Shown: positions 8,204 through 17,483, counted from the first letter of the stretch. The stretch is DNA of 64,000 nucleotides from Beijerinckiaceae bacterium (GCA_947475995.1 CANJNI010000004.1:1-64000); one strand, 5' to 3'. Translations and numbers: made by a program. The notes: generated by a model not told the origin, from the letters alone.

Positions 8204-8827
8204 TTATCCTGTCTTCACCGCTGTTTCATGCCACAGCGGCGCATAGCCGCGCCGCAAAGTTTCGACCACCGACGGAGGCGTCAGCACATTCACGATGCCT
8301 GACGGACGCAGCAAGCTTTCCGCATATCCGTCAAAAGACCAGCGCAGCACGTCTTCGCCTCGCACCGCGAAGCAGGCGTCGAGTTCCGAAAACATCGCAC
8401 CGTCCGGCAATTCGTCGATCTGCATTTTGTGCAGCCGCTTTCGGCCATGTTGCAGCCGTTCGTCATGCAGAACGCAGTCCATTGCCGCAGCGGTCTTCCC
8501 GGCTGAAGGAAAGAGCGCCGCAAAGCGCGCCGCATCCGCCCGCCTGCATTCGAAGCACGGCCTGTGTCCGGCGGCCAGCGCCGTCACTTCATCGAGCAGG
8601 AACAGTTCGGTGTAGCCGCTCCCCCATACGGCGCGGCGTCTGTTCCTGAAATCGCAGATGCAGCAGATCCAGCGCCTTGAGATATAGTGGCGCGACCGCA
8701 GGGTCCGGTCGTCAGTATGAAAGCGCCCGCCGCGATTGCCCATCAGCAATCCGCGCGCCGGACTGGAATGCAACGAACCGAAAGGATCAAAGCGATTTTG
8801 CAGCGGCGCGCGAAGACGCTCGCTCAC
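8204..8827 (-). CDS. Conserved hypothetical protein with CFECRRADA motif
   Basis: 207 aa from the GTG at 8827, which lies one base after the TGA of the preceding L,D-transpeptidase reading frame, so the two are probably translationally coupled. The start fits the conserved opening SERLRAPLQNRFDPFG. Conserved-looking blocks are GLLMGNRGGRFH, the WICC Cys pair, GSGYTELFFLDE-like GSGYTELFLLDE and GHRPCFECRRADAARF. I recall similar uncharacterised proteins in alphaproteobacteria but know no function. The Cys residues could bind metal; that is a guess. No signal peptide or membrane helix is seen. Confidence 0.7.
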   Translation of the reverse strand: MSERLRAPLQNRFDPFGSLHSSPARGLLMGNRGGRFHTDDRTLRSRHYISRRWICCICDFRNRRRAVWGSGYTELFLLDEVTALAAGHRPCFECRRADAARFAALFPSAGKTAAAMDCVLHDERLQHGRKRLHKMQIDELPDGAMFSELDACFAVRGEDVLRWSFDGYAESLLRPSGIVNVLTPPSVVETLRRGYAPLWHETAVKTG

Positions 8828-8828
8828 A

Positions 8829-10241
8829 TCAGCGCCGTGCCAGCACGCGGTCAGCGCGCGCCTGCATGGCGGCCTGCGAGTCGTATTCGTACACGTCGTT
8901 GCGGAAATGCACGATCCCATCCGGGCTGACCCAGCCGGTCATGTAAGTCCAGATCACCGGCGTCGGCTTGGCGAGGCGAATGTCCGTGCGCTGCTTCGAC
9001 TCGACCTTGGCCTGCATGGCGGCCTTGTCCCAGTTGCCGGGCGTTCCTTCCAGCAGCCACTGCGCGAAATCGAACACGCCCGCGACGCGCACGCAGCCAT
9101 GCGACAGGAAACGGTAATCGCTGCCGAAGAAACGCTTCGAGGGCGTGTCGTGCATATACACGGACTCGCTGTTGGGCATGTTGATGCGAATGTTGCCCAG
9201 CGCATTGCCGTTGCCGGAATCCTGACGCAACGTGTAATTGACGGCTTTGTTGGTCGTCCAGTCGATGCTTGACGCATTCACTTCCTAGCCCGACGAGTCC
9301 AGAATCCGGATCTTCATCCTGGACAGGTAGTTCGGGTCCTTCTGCATTTTGGGAATGACCTCGTTCTTGATGATCGAGGTCGGCAGGGTCCATGTCGGAT
9401 TGAGATTGACGGTCGTCACGCGCGTGACGACTTCGGGCGAGCGATGCTTCACATCGCCAACGACGGCCACATAGCGATGCACCACGCGGTCATTCTCGAC
9501 CGCTTCAACGACAGCCGACGGGATGTTCACCACCACATAGCGCTCGCCGAACGGAAAGTTGATCGCCTCGATTCGCTGCGCGCTCGCCTGCAACTGGCGC
9601 GCACGCACATCGGCCGGAATGTTCATGGCCTTCAGCGTCGCGCCGGTCACGGCGGCTGTCTGCTTCAGGCCCATGCGCCGCTGGAAGCGCTTGACGGCCT
9701 GCGTCAGCGCATCATCCCAGATGTCTCCCATGGCGAAAGCCGGATCGAGATCGCCCTCTATGGCAAGCCGCTGCCTGAGCGTCGCCACATCCGCCCCGCG
9801 CGAGCCGGGCTTCAGCCCATTGGCCACTTCGGGCCAGCCGCCGGACATGACGATATTGGTGTATCGCTCCGCCGCCACGAGCGTGAGCGCATAAGTGTCA
9901 GGCGCGAAAGTTGGCGCAGGATCTGTGGGCAAGGCTGTTTCGCCCGGCTTGACCGGCGCCGCAGCAACTTTGGGCTTGGACTTCGGCGCCTGCTCCGCGG
10001 CAGCGGGCGGCGCCGGCGTATCGAAAGCCGGAGCGGTCGTCAGGCGCGGCGCGAAAACTTGCGCAGGCGAGGGCACTGCGACAGGTGCGGGCGCAGGAGA
10101 AAACTGCTGCGGCGGCGCGTTGAGATAGGGCTGGTACTGCGCGACGGCCGCGCCCTCCGCCAAAAACGGAAAACCGGCGACAAGTCCATAGAGAACACGC
10201 ACGCGACGCATGAACTTCACTCGAACGGTACGATACCGCAT
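8829..10241 (-). pseudogene. L,D-transpeptidase (YcbB-like) interrupted by an in-frame TAG
   Basis: Two adjacent open frames (9285-10241 and 8829-9281) are in the same register and separated only by TAG GAA. Together they read as one protein of about 470 residues. It has a signal peptide (LVAGFPFLAEGAAVAQ), a Pro/Ala-rich stretch, a peptidoglycan-binding domain (GSRGADVATLRQRL) and a YkuD catalytic domain ending in YRFLSHGCVRV. The stop falls at codon 319, before the catalytic His and Cys, so the first product would be inactive. A CAG-to-TAG change would explain it. The second piece could restart at GTG 9281 but would lack a signal peptide. Alternatives are a sequencing error or suppression. 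An intact transpeptidase of another subtype lies at 24361-25140. Confidence 0.8.
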
Positions 10242-10262
10242 GAAGACGTTACGTCCTCATGC

Positions 10263-10300
10263 TTAACGCGCCCTTTATGCAATCGTTAAAGGGGCGTTAA
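10263..10300 (-). terminator. Hairpin after lutC, possible terminator
   Basis: TTAACGCGCCCTTTA (10263-10277) pairs with TAAAGGGGCGTTAA (10287-10300), with one bulged base. It starts immediately after the lutC stop. There is no T-run on either strand, so it is a weak candidate, and one arm overlaps a CtrA-like box. Confidence 0.35.
10286..10300. promoter_or_regulatory. CtrA-type box TTAA-N7-TTAA
   Basis: TTAAAGGGGCGTTAA matches the CtrA consensus exactly and lies 45 bp upstream of the minus-strand start (10241) of the broken L,D-transpeptidase gene. It also forms one arm of the hairpin at 10263-10300, so either reading may be the true one. Confidence 0.4.
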
Positions 10301-10981
10301 TCAGGCTGCGTCGCGATTTTCGACGATCACAATATGGAGACGTCGCGGACCGTGTGCGCCCAGCAGCAGGGTCTGCTCGATATCGGCGGAGCGTGACGGT
10401 CCGGTGATCATGTTCACCGTGCGGGGCAGGACGCCTTTGCCGTAGCGCGTCCGAAGACGGCGCCAGACGGACTCCATATCCGGGTCGATATCTTCCGCCG
10501 CCAGGATCACAATGTGATTGTCCGGCAGAAAGTTCAGCGTGGTCGGGTTGTCTGCGCCGGACACAAGAACGAGCGTTCCGGTCTCAGCGATGCCGGCGAA
10601 AGCGTGGCTGACGGCATTGAGATCCGCGCCGTCGGATGGACCGCACGAGACGTCGATCCCCGTCTGGCTCCAGTCGAGCGAAGCAAGGCGCGGATCGTCC
10701 CCGCGCCGAACGCTCATCGGCAGATCGTGGCTGCGCAGGTAACGCCCGATTTCGTCCGCGACTGTCGCAGCTCCCACGATTGCCATCGTGGCCGAGACCG
10801 CCTCTGCCTGCGTGCGAAACATCGCGATGCGCGCCGCGCCTTCAACTTGTCCGCGCGCCGGAACCACGCCCTCTGGCGCGCCTGAAAGACGCTCCGTCAC
10901 CGCAAAGCGTCGGGGGGCCTCGTTGCCGGTCACGCCGCGCGAGCGGCGGATATTGGCGAGAATGTCGTCGCGCGCGCTCAT
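10301..10981 (-). CDS. lutC: Lactate utilisation protein C (LUD domain)
   Basis: 226 aa from the ATG at 10981, which overlaps the lutB stop as ATGA. LutC is the LUD-domain subunit of the LutABC system that oxidises L-lactate to pyruvate. Visible features are the helical N-terminus SARDDILANIRRSR and the LUD core ETGTLVLVSGADNPTTLNFLPDNHIV, followed by a C-terminal block (ITGPSRSADIEQTLLLGAHGP) typical of the family. The start was chosen because an upstream in-frame extension lies entirely within lutB. It is last in a five-gene operon beginning with lutA at 15940. Confidence 0.9.
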   Translation of the reverse strand: MSARDDILANIRRSRGVTGNEAPRRFAVTERLSGAPEGVVPARGQVEGAARIAMFRTQAEAVSATMAIVGAATVADEIGRYLRSHDLPMSVRRGDDPRLASLDWSQTGIDVSCGPSDGADLNAVSHAFAGIAETGTLVLVSGADNPTTLNFLPDNHIVILAAEDIDPDMESVWRRLRTRYGKGVLPRTVNMITGPSRSADIEQTLLLGAHGPRRLHIVIVENRDAA

Positions 10982-12405
10982 CGTGCGCCTCCACGGTCTC
11001 GCCACTGGCTTTGAAACGTGCGCCCCTGCGGCGCAGGCATGTCGCGAAATTTCGTCCAGCCGCTCGCCATCGGAAGTGATGCGAAGCGTCCCCTGCTGGA
11101 CCCTGCCCAACCCAGCAGGCGCATCGCAACGCCGGTGGCGAATTGATAGAGCTTCGGTCGCTTTGCGAAGAAGGCCCACGCGCTCAAGCCGTAGCGAGCG
11201 ACCGATGGCGACAGGTGTCGCTCGAATTCGCGCTCGCGCCAGTGCCGCATCATCTTCGGCAGCGGAATGCGCACAGGGCAGGCTTCTTCACAGCGTCCGC
11301 AGAAGGTGGAGGCGTTTGGCAGATTGCCGCCCTTCTCGACGCCGATGAGCGAAGGCGTCAGCACCGAACCCATCGGCCCCGGATAGACCCAGCCGTATGC
11401 GTGGCCGCCGACAGAATGATAGACCGGACAATGGTTCATGCAGGCGCCGCAGCGAATGCAGCGCAGCATCTCCTCGAATTCGCCGCCAAGCATGTTCGAG
11501 CGGCCATTGTCGAGCAGCACGACGTGATAATTCGTCGGCCCGTCAGGGTCGCCCGCGCGGCGCGGCCCTGTCGAAAATGTCGTGTAGACCGACATGTCCT
11601 GACCGGTGGCAGACGGCGCCAGCACGCGCAGCAATTGCGAAACGTCTTCCAGCGTCGGGACGATCTTTTCGATGGAAGCGATTACGATATGGGTGTCAGG
11701 CAATGTTTGCGTCAGGTCGCCATTGCCCTCGTTGGTGACGATGATGGATGTGCCGGTTTCGGCGACGAGAAAATTTGCGCCCGTAATCCCCACATCGGCG
11801 GCGAGAAACTTCTCGCGCAGGATGGCGCGCGCCTCGGTGAGCAATTGCGTCGGCTGCGACAGATCGCGGTCCTTCGGAAGTTCCGTATGAACGCGGCGAA
11901 AGTCCTGCTCCACCTGCTCCTTGTTGAGATGAATTGCGGGCGCGATGATGTGCGAAGGCGTCTCGTGGCGAAGCTGGATGATATATTCGCCCAGATCAGT
12001 CTCGACCGCCTTGATCCCCGCTGCTTCAATTGCGGAATTGAGCCCGATCTCCTCCGAGATCATCGACTTGCCTTTGGTGACGCTGTCGGCGTCGTATTGC
12101 TTGCACAGGTCGACGATGATGCGGCGCGCCTCTTCGGCGTCGCGCGCCCAGTGCACATGGCCGCCGGCTTCCGTCACCTTCGTCTCGAAGGCTTCGAGAT
12201 AGAGGTCGAGATGGGCGAGCGTATGGTCCTTGATGTCGCGCGCCGAGTCTCGCAGCGCGTCGAATTCCGGCAGTTTCGACACCGCCAGCACGCGCTTCTC
12301 GATGAAGCCCGTGCGGGTGTTGGCCAGCGCCTTCTGCAATTGCGCATCGAGCATGGCCCGATGTGCATTGTCCTTGAAGTGCGTCGTCGTCGGATGTGCG
12401 ACCAT
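10978..12405 (-). CDS. lutB: Lactate utilisation iron-sulfur protein B
   Basis: 475 aa. LutB joins an N-terminal LUD domain (SVTKGKSMISEEIGLN, ETGTSIIVTNEGNGDL) to a ferredoxin-like part with two CxxCxxxCP clusters, CIRCGACMNHCP and CGRCEEACP, which should hold two 4Fe-4S centres for electron transfer from lactate. The length is normal for the family. It lies 8 bp after the MFS/spermidine-synthase-like gene and overlaps lutC by 4 bp, so it is cotranscribed with both. LutA is in the same operon but two genes away. Confidence 0.92.
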   Translation of the reverse strand: MVAHPTTTHFKDNAHRAMLDAQLQKALANTRTGFIEKRVLAVSKLPEFDALRDSARDIKDHTLAHLDLYLEAFETKVTEAGGHVHWARDAEEARRIIVDLCKQYDADSVTKGKSMISEEIGLNSAIEAAGIKAVETDLGEYIIQLRHETPSHIIAPAIHLNKEQVEQDFRRVHTELPKDRDLSQPTQLLTEARAILREKFLAADVGITGANFLVAETGTSIIVTNEGNGDLTQTLPDTHIVIASIEKIVPTLEDVSQLLRVLAPSATGQDMSVYTTFSTGPRRAGDPDGPTNYHVVLLDNGRSNMLGGEFEEMLRCIRCGACMNHCPVYHSVGGHAYGWVYPGPMGSVLTPSLIGVEKGGNLPNASTFCGRCEEACPVRIPLPKMMRHWREREFERHLSPSVARYGLSAWAFFAKRPKLYQFATGVAMRLLGWAGSSRGRFASLPMASGWTKFRDMPAPQGRTFQSQWRDRGGAR

Positions 12406-12413
12406 GGACGGCC

Positions 12414-14504
12414 TCAGTCGTTGGCCCAGTTGATGATGCTCATCAGGTTGCTGCTTTTGTCAGTCCAGACGAGTTTTGACTTTCCATCATCGCGCCATTC
12501 GGAGCGCGCAGCTTTCACTGACGGCGTTTCAAAGAACGCCTTGTCATGCGTGTAGAGCGCCCAGCTGATCGGGTCGTCGCAATCCTGCCTGCGCTGTGTC
12601 TCGAACCAGCCGACTTCAAGATCGTAAAGCGCCGCCATGCCGCGATGCAGGGGCGCCATTTCGAATGTGTCGAGTTCGAAATTCACTGCCAGCACCCCGT
12701 TGGGGGCGAGATGCGCCAGATAGAGATCGAACGCTTCCTTGGTCATCAGATGCATCGGCGGCGAGGCGCCCCGGAAGGCGTTCATCACCAGTACGTCATA
12801 TTGCTGCGGCTCCCTCGCCAGCAACTGGCGCTCCAGCACAAGACGTCCGTCGCCCAGCAACACGTCGGTCTTGGCCTTGCCGTCTTTCACGAAGCTGAAG
12901 TGCTTGTTGACGAGATCGAGCACGGACGGATTGAGTTCATAATAGCGGATCACGTCGCCTTCGCGACCCAGCGCCGCCACCATGCCAGCTCCGAGGCCCA
13001 CGATGCCGATGCGAAGCGGAGTCTGATCGCCATTCGTGCGCCGCTTTATCTGGTTGGCGACGGCGAGTCCCACGCCGCTGTTGAGATCGAACGCGCAGGC
13101 CGGAACCATCTTCTTCGCGGCGAGCTGGAATTGCGATCCCTGATCGACGCCCGCCTGCTGCATCACGAGGCTATATTCCTGCGGGTCGTCCACTTCCTGC
13201 TTCACGACCTTCACGACGCCGTAGAAGTTCCGCACCCGTTCGACAACGAGCGAACTCGCCTCGACCCCGGTCCACAGCGCATAGCCGAGTCCGCCGACGA
13301 AAAGCGCCAGCGCCCCGTAGGCGACGCCGCGCCTTGTTGTAGCCTGCTCGCCTTGCGCGTCCTTCAGCATCAGGCCGAACGATGTGACCGCAATGGCGAT
13401 CAGCACCATCTGGTGCTCGTAATAATCACGCAGCACCAGCGGCGCGACCAGCGCCACCAGAATGCCGCCCAGCGCTCCGCCGAACGAGATCGCCAGATAG
13501 AACTTCGGCAGGCGCGCAGGCTCGGGTTGCAGCTTCACCATTTCGGCATGGCAGATCATGCAGCCCACGAACATCGTGGCGCATTGCACGGCCAGATGTT
13601 CGAGAAAATCGGCGGACGTCTCGGGCCGCGCCATCAGCAGCGTGACAGAAGCCAGCAGCAGGAATATTCCCGCGAACCAGCCGCGATGATAAAGGCGCTG
13701 ATTGCCGAAGGCGATCACGAAGGTCAGCAGATAGAGCGACAGCGGCAGGATCCACAGGAACGGAATCACCGCAGACCATTGGGTGATGGCGTTGGTGGTC
13801 GCCAGCAGCAGGATGGAGCCCATCGCCGAATAACCGATCCAGCGCCACAGGGCGTCCGGTCCGCGCGTCGACACGATGGCCGATCCGGCTTCCGCCGCAG
13901 CATCGTGCCCGCGCCGCATGACGATCACCGCACATGCGCCGAACAGAACCGCATAGGCCACGAAGGCCCACGACCACCAGATGGTCTGTTCGCCGGTCGA
14001 CATCGCGCGTTCAAAAATGAACGGATAGCTCAGCAGGCCGATGAAAGACCCCAGGTTTGACGCTGCAAAGAAGCGGCCCGGATCGAGCTTGTCGTCGAGC
14101 CGCGCCAGCCAGCGCGACAGAAGCGGCGATGTGGTGGAGAGAATGAGATAGGGCAGGCCGACGCTGGCGGCGAGCAGCGCCACGATGCGCCAGGTCGGAT
14201 CGCCCGTATCGACCGGCTTCCAAGTGTCGGACGGGGTGATCGGCAGAACCGCAAGCCCGATGGCGAGAACGAAAATCTGCACCTTGGCCTGTTTGGCGAC
14301 CGGGAAGGGCCGCGTCACCGCATAGGCATGGGCGTATCCGGCCAGCAGCGCCACCTGAAAGAACAGCATGCAGACGATCCATGTCGTCGCGCTGCCGCCG
14401 AACCACGGCAAGATATATTTCGCCAGCATCGGCTGCACCTGAAACAGCAGGAAGCCCGCCAGCGCCATGGTGGCCGCGTAAACGAGTTTGGTCAGTGGCG
14501 ACAT
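12414..14504 (-). CDS. Fused membrane transporter-like / spermidine synthase-like protein
   Basis: 696 aa. Roughly the first 420 residues contain about ten hydrophobic helices (for example LVYAATMALAGFLLFQVQPMLAKYIL), and the last 270 form a soluble SAM-binding-type Rossmann domain with GIVGLGAGMVAALG and VLLGDGRLVLE, as in spermidine synthases. This architecture is usually annotated as a fused MFS/spermidine synthase; the true substrate is unknown. AAGGA precedes the ATG at 14504. It sits inside the lut operon, 16 bp after lysE and 8 bp before lutB, which is unexpected for lactate metabolism. Confidence 0.8.
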   Translation of the reverse strand: MSPLTKLVYAATMALAGFLLFQVQPMLAKYILPWFGGSATTWIVCMLFFQVALLAGYAHAYAVTRPFPVAKQAKVQIFVLAIGLAVLPITPSDTWKPVDTGDPTWRIVALLAASVGLPYLILSTTSPLLSRWLARLDDKLDPGRFFAASNLGSFIGLLSYPFIFERAMSTGEQTIWWSWAFVAYAVLFGACAVIVMRRGHDAAAEAGSAIVSTRGPDALWRWIGYSAMGSILLLATTNAITQWSAVIPFLWILPLSLYLLTFVIAFGNQRLYHRGWFAGIFLLLASVTLLMARPETSADFLEHLAVQCATMFVGCMICHAEMVKLQPEPARLPKFYLAISFGGALGGILVALVAPLVLRDYYEHQMVLIAIAVTSFGLMLKDAQGEQATTRRGVAYGALALFVGGLGYALWTGVEASSLVVERVRNFYGVVKVVKQEVDDPQEYSLVMQQAGVDQGSQFQLAAKKMVPACAFDLNSGVGLAVANQIKRRTNGDQTPLRIGIVGLGAGMVAALGREGDVIRYYELNPSVLDLVNKHFSFVKDGKAKTDVLLGDGRLVLERQLLAREPQQYDVLVMNAFRGASPPMHLMTKEAFDLYLAHLAPNGVLAVNFELDTFEMAPLHRGMAALYDLEVGWFETQRRQDCDDPISWALYTHDKAFFETPSVKAARSEWRDDGKSKLVWTDKSSNLMSIINWAND

Positions 14505-14520
14505 AAAGAGTTCCTTGCCG

Positions 14521-15141
14521 TCAGCGCTGCGTCAGCAGCCGGAGCCCGAATCCGATCATGATGATGCCGGAGATGCGGTCGAGCCAGTGTGAAATGCGAT
14601 CCAGCGTCTTGCGAACCGGCCCGCTGGACACGAGCAGCGCAAGCGTCCCGTACCAGAGCGTTCCGATAGCCGGCATGATGGGAGCAATAGCGGCCTGTGC
14701 CCACAGGGGCAGATCGAACGCGCCGGTCGCTCCGAAGATGCTGGCGTAATAGACGATGGATTTCGGGTTCGTCAGATTGGTGATGAAACCCTGCCAGAAC
14801 AGATTGGCGCGTGAGAGCTTTACGAGAATCTCCCTGCGCGGGCGAAAGGACCCGCGGAGCATTTTCGCTCCAAGCCACAGAAGATAGGCGGCGCAGACGA
14901 ATTGCATGGCGGTCGAAAGCCACGGCGCAGCGGCCAGAAGCGCCCCGAGGCCGGCCAGCCCGGCGACCGCATAGATGAAACCGGCGGGCCAAAGCCCGAG
15001 CAGGATCACGAAAGCGTCGCGGCGGCTGCGCGTCGCGGTTTGCAGCACCAGCGCCGTGTTGGGGCCAGGCGCCATCACGGCGAACAGATGAGCAACGGCC
15101 AGCACCCCGAGCGTATGCCAGGCTTCCACATTACTCATCAT
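14521..15141 (-). CDS. LysE/RhtB family amino acid exporter
   Basis: 206 aa inner-membrane protein with about six predicted helices. The family signature is near the N-terminus (HLFAVMAPGPNTALVLQTA) and NPKSIVYYASIF lies in the centre. LysE/RhtB proteins export amino acids such as lysine, homoserine or threonine; the substrate cannot be told. The start (ATG 15141 or 15138) overlaps the end of lutA by about 10 bp, so it is translationally coupled to lutA. It is followed by the MFS/spermidine-synthase-like gene. Confidence 0.85.
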   Translation of the reverse strand: MMSNVEAWHTLGVLAVAHLFAVMAPGPNTALVLQTATRSRRDAFVILLGLWPAGFIYAVAGLAGLGALLAAAPWLSTAMQFVCAAYLLWLGAKMLRGSFRPRREILVKLSRANLFWQGFITNLTNPKSIVYYASIFGATGAFDLPLWAQAAIAPIMPAIGTLWYGTLALLVSSGPVRKTLDRISHWLDRISGIIMIGFGLRLLTQR

Positions 15142-15940
15142 GCGCGCGTCCGATCGGCGGATCCTCCGTCATTCCGGCGAGCACTTCGGCCACATGCCGC
15201 ACTTCAATGTCCTTGCCCTCGCGCGACAGTTTCCCGGCCATGTTCATCAGGCAGCCGAGATCGCCAGCCAGCAACATCGGCGCGCCGCTGGCCGTCACAT
15301 TTTCTGTCTTGCGCGCCGCGATGGAGGCGGAGATTTCGCCGTATTTCACCGCAAACGTGCCGCCGAAGCCGCAGCACACGTCGCTGTCTTTCATCTCCAC
15401 GAGATCGAGGCCCTGCACGCTGGACAGCAGCTTGCGGGGCTGCGCCTTGATGCCGAGTTCCCGCAGGCCCGAACAGGAATCGTGATAGGTGCAGGTCCCG
15501 TCGAAACGCGCTTCCACGCCCGTCGCCTTGCGCACATCGGTCAGGAAGCTGACGAGTTCGAACGTCTTGCGCGCAAAGGCCAGCGCCTTGCGGGCCATGT
15601 CGGGTTCGCCGGCGAAAAGTTCAGGATAGTTCTTGGCCATCATGCCGGCGCACGAGCCCGAGGGCGCGACCACATAGTCGCAATGCTCGAATGCGTCGAT
15701 CACCTGCAAGGCGATGTCGCGGGTGGTGCGCCGGTCGCCCGAATTGAACGCAGGCTGACCGCAGCAAGTCTGGGGCGGGACCACGACGTCACAGCCTGCA
15801 TCGGTCAGCAGTTTAGCCGCCGCAAAACCCACGGAGGGGCGGAACAGATCGACCAGACAGGTGGCGAACAGCCCCACGCGGGGCCGGGTTTGCGTATCGG
15901 GCACGGGGCGATCCTTCTGGCCGCGTTTCGGGCCGGACAT
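15131..15940 (-). CDS. lutA: Lactate utilisation protein A, (Fe-S) CCG-domain oxidoreductase
   Basis: 269 aa from ATG 15940. LutA carries two cysteine-rich CCG domains that coordinate Fe-S clusters. Visible are CLVDLFRPSVG, PPQTCCGQPAFNSG and GSCAGMM in the first half and YHDSCSGLRELG, DVCCGFGGTFAVK and GDLGCLMNMAG in the second. With LutB and LutC it oxidises L-lactate. It heads the minus-strand operon and is divergent from glcD, so the roughly 100-bp gap 15941-16037 should hold both promoters. No operator was recognised there. A GTG 42 bp further in is an alternative start. Confidence 0.9.
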   Translation of the reverse strand: MSGPKRGQKDRPVPDTQTRPRVGLFATCLVDLFRPSVGFAAAKLLTDAGCDVVVPPQTCCGQPAFNSGDRRTTRDIALQVIDAFEHCDYVVAPSGSCAGMMAKNYPELFAGEPDMARKALAFARKTFELVSFLTDVRKATGVEARFDGTCTYHDSCSGLRELGIKAQPRKLLSSVQGLDLVEMKDSDVCCGFGGTFAVKYGEISASIAARKTENVTASGAPMLLAGDLGCLMNMAGKLSREGKDIEVRHVAEVLAGMTEDPPIGRAHDE

Positions 15941-16037
15941 TGGACCAGCAGGGAGCGGGTCGCAAGGGCGCGCGGGCCTTTGCCTTTCGGCCACTGTCGC
16001 ACGGGCTTCGGCTGGGCTAGAGTCCGGGCTTCCCCGG

Positions 16038-17483
16038 ATGAAACCGATGACCCAGATTGCTTTTCCGACGCCCGATCCGCTGATTCTCGCTCGCCGCGAC
16101 GCCATTCTCGCCGGGCTCGCCGAAATCCTGCCCGGCGAGTGCGTGATTTCCAGCGAAAACGAACGCCGCGCCTACGAAACCGACGCGCTCACGGCCTACC
16201 GGCGCATGCCGCTCGCGGTCGTCCTGCCGCGCAGCACGCAGGAAGTGAGCGCGGTGCTGAAATTCTGCCATCAGCAAGGCGTCAAGGTCGTTCCGCGCGG
16301 GGCAGGGACGTCGCTGGCCGGCGGGGCGATTCCGCAGGAAGACGCGGTGGTGATCGGCATCTCCAAGATGAACCGCATTCTTGATATTGATTACGCGAAC
16401 CGCGTCGCGCGCGTCGAAACCGGCGTCACCAATCTGTCGATCACCGACGCCGTGATGCCGGAAGGCTTTTTCTACGCGCCGGACCCGTCCTCGCAGCTTG
16501 CCTGCACGATTGCGGGCAATATCGGCATGAATTCCGGCGGCGCGCATTGCCTGAAATATGGCGTGACGGTCAACAACATTCTGGGCGTCAAGTTCGTCCT
16601 GATGGACGGCACGATTCTCGATATCGGCGGGCCTGCGCTTGATCCGGCGGGGCTGGATCTCCTCGGGCTTATCATCGGCTCCGAAGGCCAGTTGGGCATC
16701 GCCACGGAAGCGACGGTGCGCCTGCTCCGGTCTGCAGAAGGCGCGCGCCCGGTTCTGTTCGGTTTCGACTCCAGCGAGGACGCAGGGGCTTGCGTGGCCG
16801 CCGTCATCGGCGCAGGTCTCGTGCCTGTCGCGATGGAATTCATGGACAAGCCCGCCATCGAGATTTGCGAGGCCTTCGCACATGCGGGCTATCCGCTCGA
16901 TGTGGACGCCATGCTGATCATCGAAGTCGAGGGCTCCGGGTCTGAAATGGCCGCGCAGCTTCAGCGCATCATCGAGATCGCGAAGCTCCACAGGGTCAAA
17001 GTGGTGAAAGAGTCGAAATCCGCCATGGAGACGGCGCTGATCTGGAAAGGGCGCAAATCCGCATTCGGCGCGACGGGCCGCGTGGCGGATTACATCTGCA
17101 TGGACGGCACCGTGCCGACGAGCCAGCTGGTGCATGTGCTGGCCCGCACGGGGGAAATCGTCGCGTCCTACGGACTGCGCGTCGCGAACGTCTTTCACGC
17201 GGGCGACGGCAACATGCATCCGTTGATCCTTTACAACGTGAACGACCCGGCCGAGCAGGAGAAAGCCGAGCAGGCGGGCAACGACATTCTGCGTCTGTGT
17301 GTCGATGCGGGCGGATGCCTGACGGGCGAGCACGGCGTCGGCATCGAGAAGCGCGACCTGATGCGTCATCAGTTCAGCGAGGAAGATCTCGCGCAGCAGA
17401 TGCGCGTGCGCGCCGCGTTCGATCCGCAATGGCTGCTCAACCCCGCAAAGGTGTTTCCGCTCGACGGCAGGCTGGCTGCGTGA
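16038..17483 (+). CDS. glcD: Glycolate oxidase FAD-linked subunit GlcD
   Basis: 481 aa from ATG 16038 (ATG 16047 is equally possible). GlcD is the catalytic FAD subunit that oxidises glycolate (and D-lactate) to glyoxylate at the membrane together with GlcE and GlcF. The sequence shows the FAD-binding PCMH domain (VVPRGAGTSLAGGAIP, CTIAGNIGMNSGGAH, GSEGQLGIATEATVRL) and the C-terminal domain with NVFHAGDGNMHP and LTGEHGVGIEKRD. Length is close to E. coli GlcD (499 aa). glcE and glcF follow, but an unrelated gene is wedged in after only 11 bp. Confidence 0.93.
   Translation: MKPMTQIAFPTPDPLILARRDAILAGLAEILPGECVISSENERRAYETDALTAYRRMPLAVVLPRSTQEVSAVLKFCHQQGVKVVPRGAGTSLAGGAIPQEDAVVIGISKMNRILDIDYANRVARVETGVTNLSITDAVMPEGFFYAPDPSSQLACTIAGNIGMNSGGAHCLKYGVTVNNILGVKFVLMDGTILDIGGPALDPAGLDLLGLIIGSEGQLGIATEATVRLLRSAEGARPVLFGFDSSEDAGACVAAVIGAGLVPVAMEFMDKPAIEICEAFAHAGYPLDVDAMLIIEVEGSGSEMAAQLQRIIEIAKLHRVKVVKESKSAMETALIWKGRKSAFGATGRVADYICMDGTVPTSQLVHVLARTGEIVASYGLRVANVFHAGDGNMHPLILYNVNDPAEQEKAEQAGNDILRLCVDAGGCLTGEHGVGIEKRDLMRHQFSEEDLAQQMRVRAAFDPQWLLNPAKVFPLDGRLAA

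Noticed and set aside
9285-9287. Amber codon as pyrrolysine or programmed readthrough
   Set aside because: Nothing in the window suggests pyrrolysine machinery, and the residue falls outside the active site; a nonsense mutation or sequence error is simpler.
11143-14060. Long plus-strand open frames opposite lutB and the MFS/spermidine-synthase-like gene
   Set aside because: Antisense to genes with clear motifs, and rich in His, Arg and Gln as expected of shadows.
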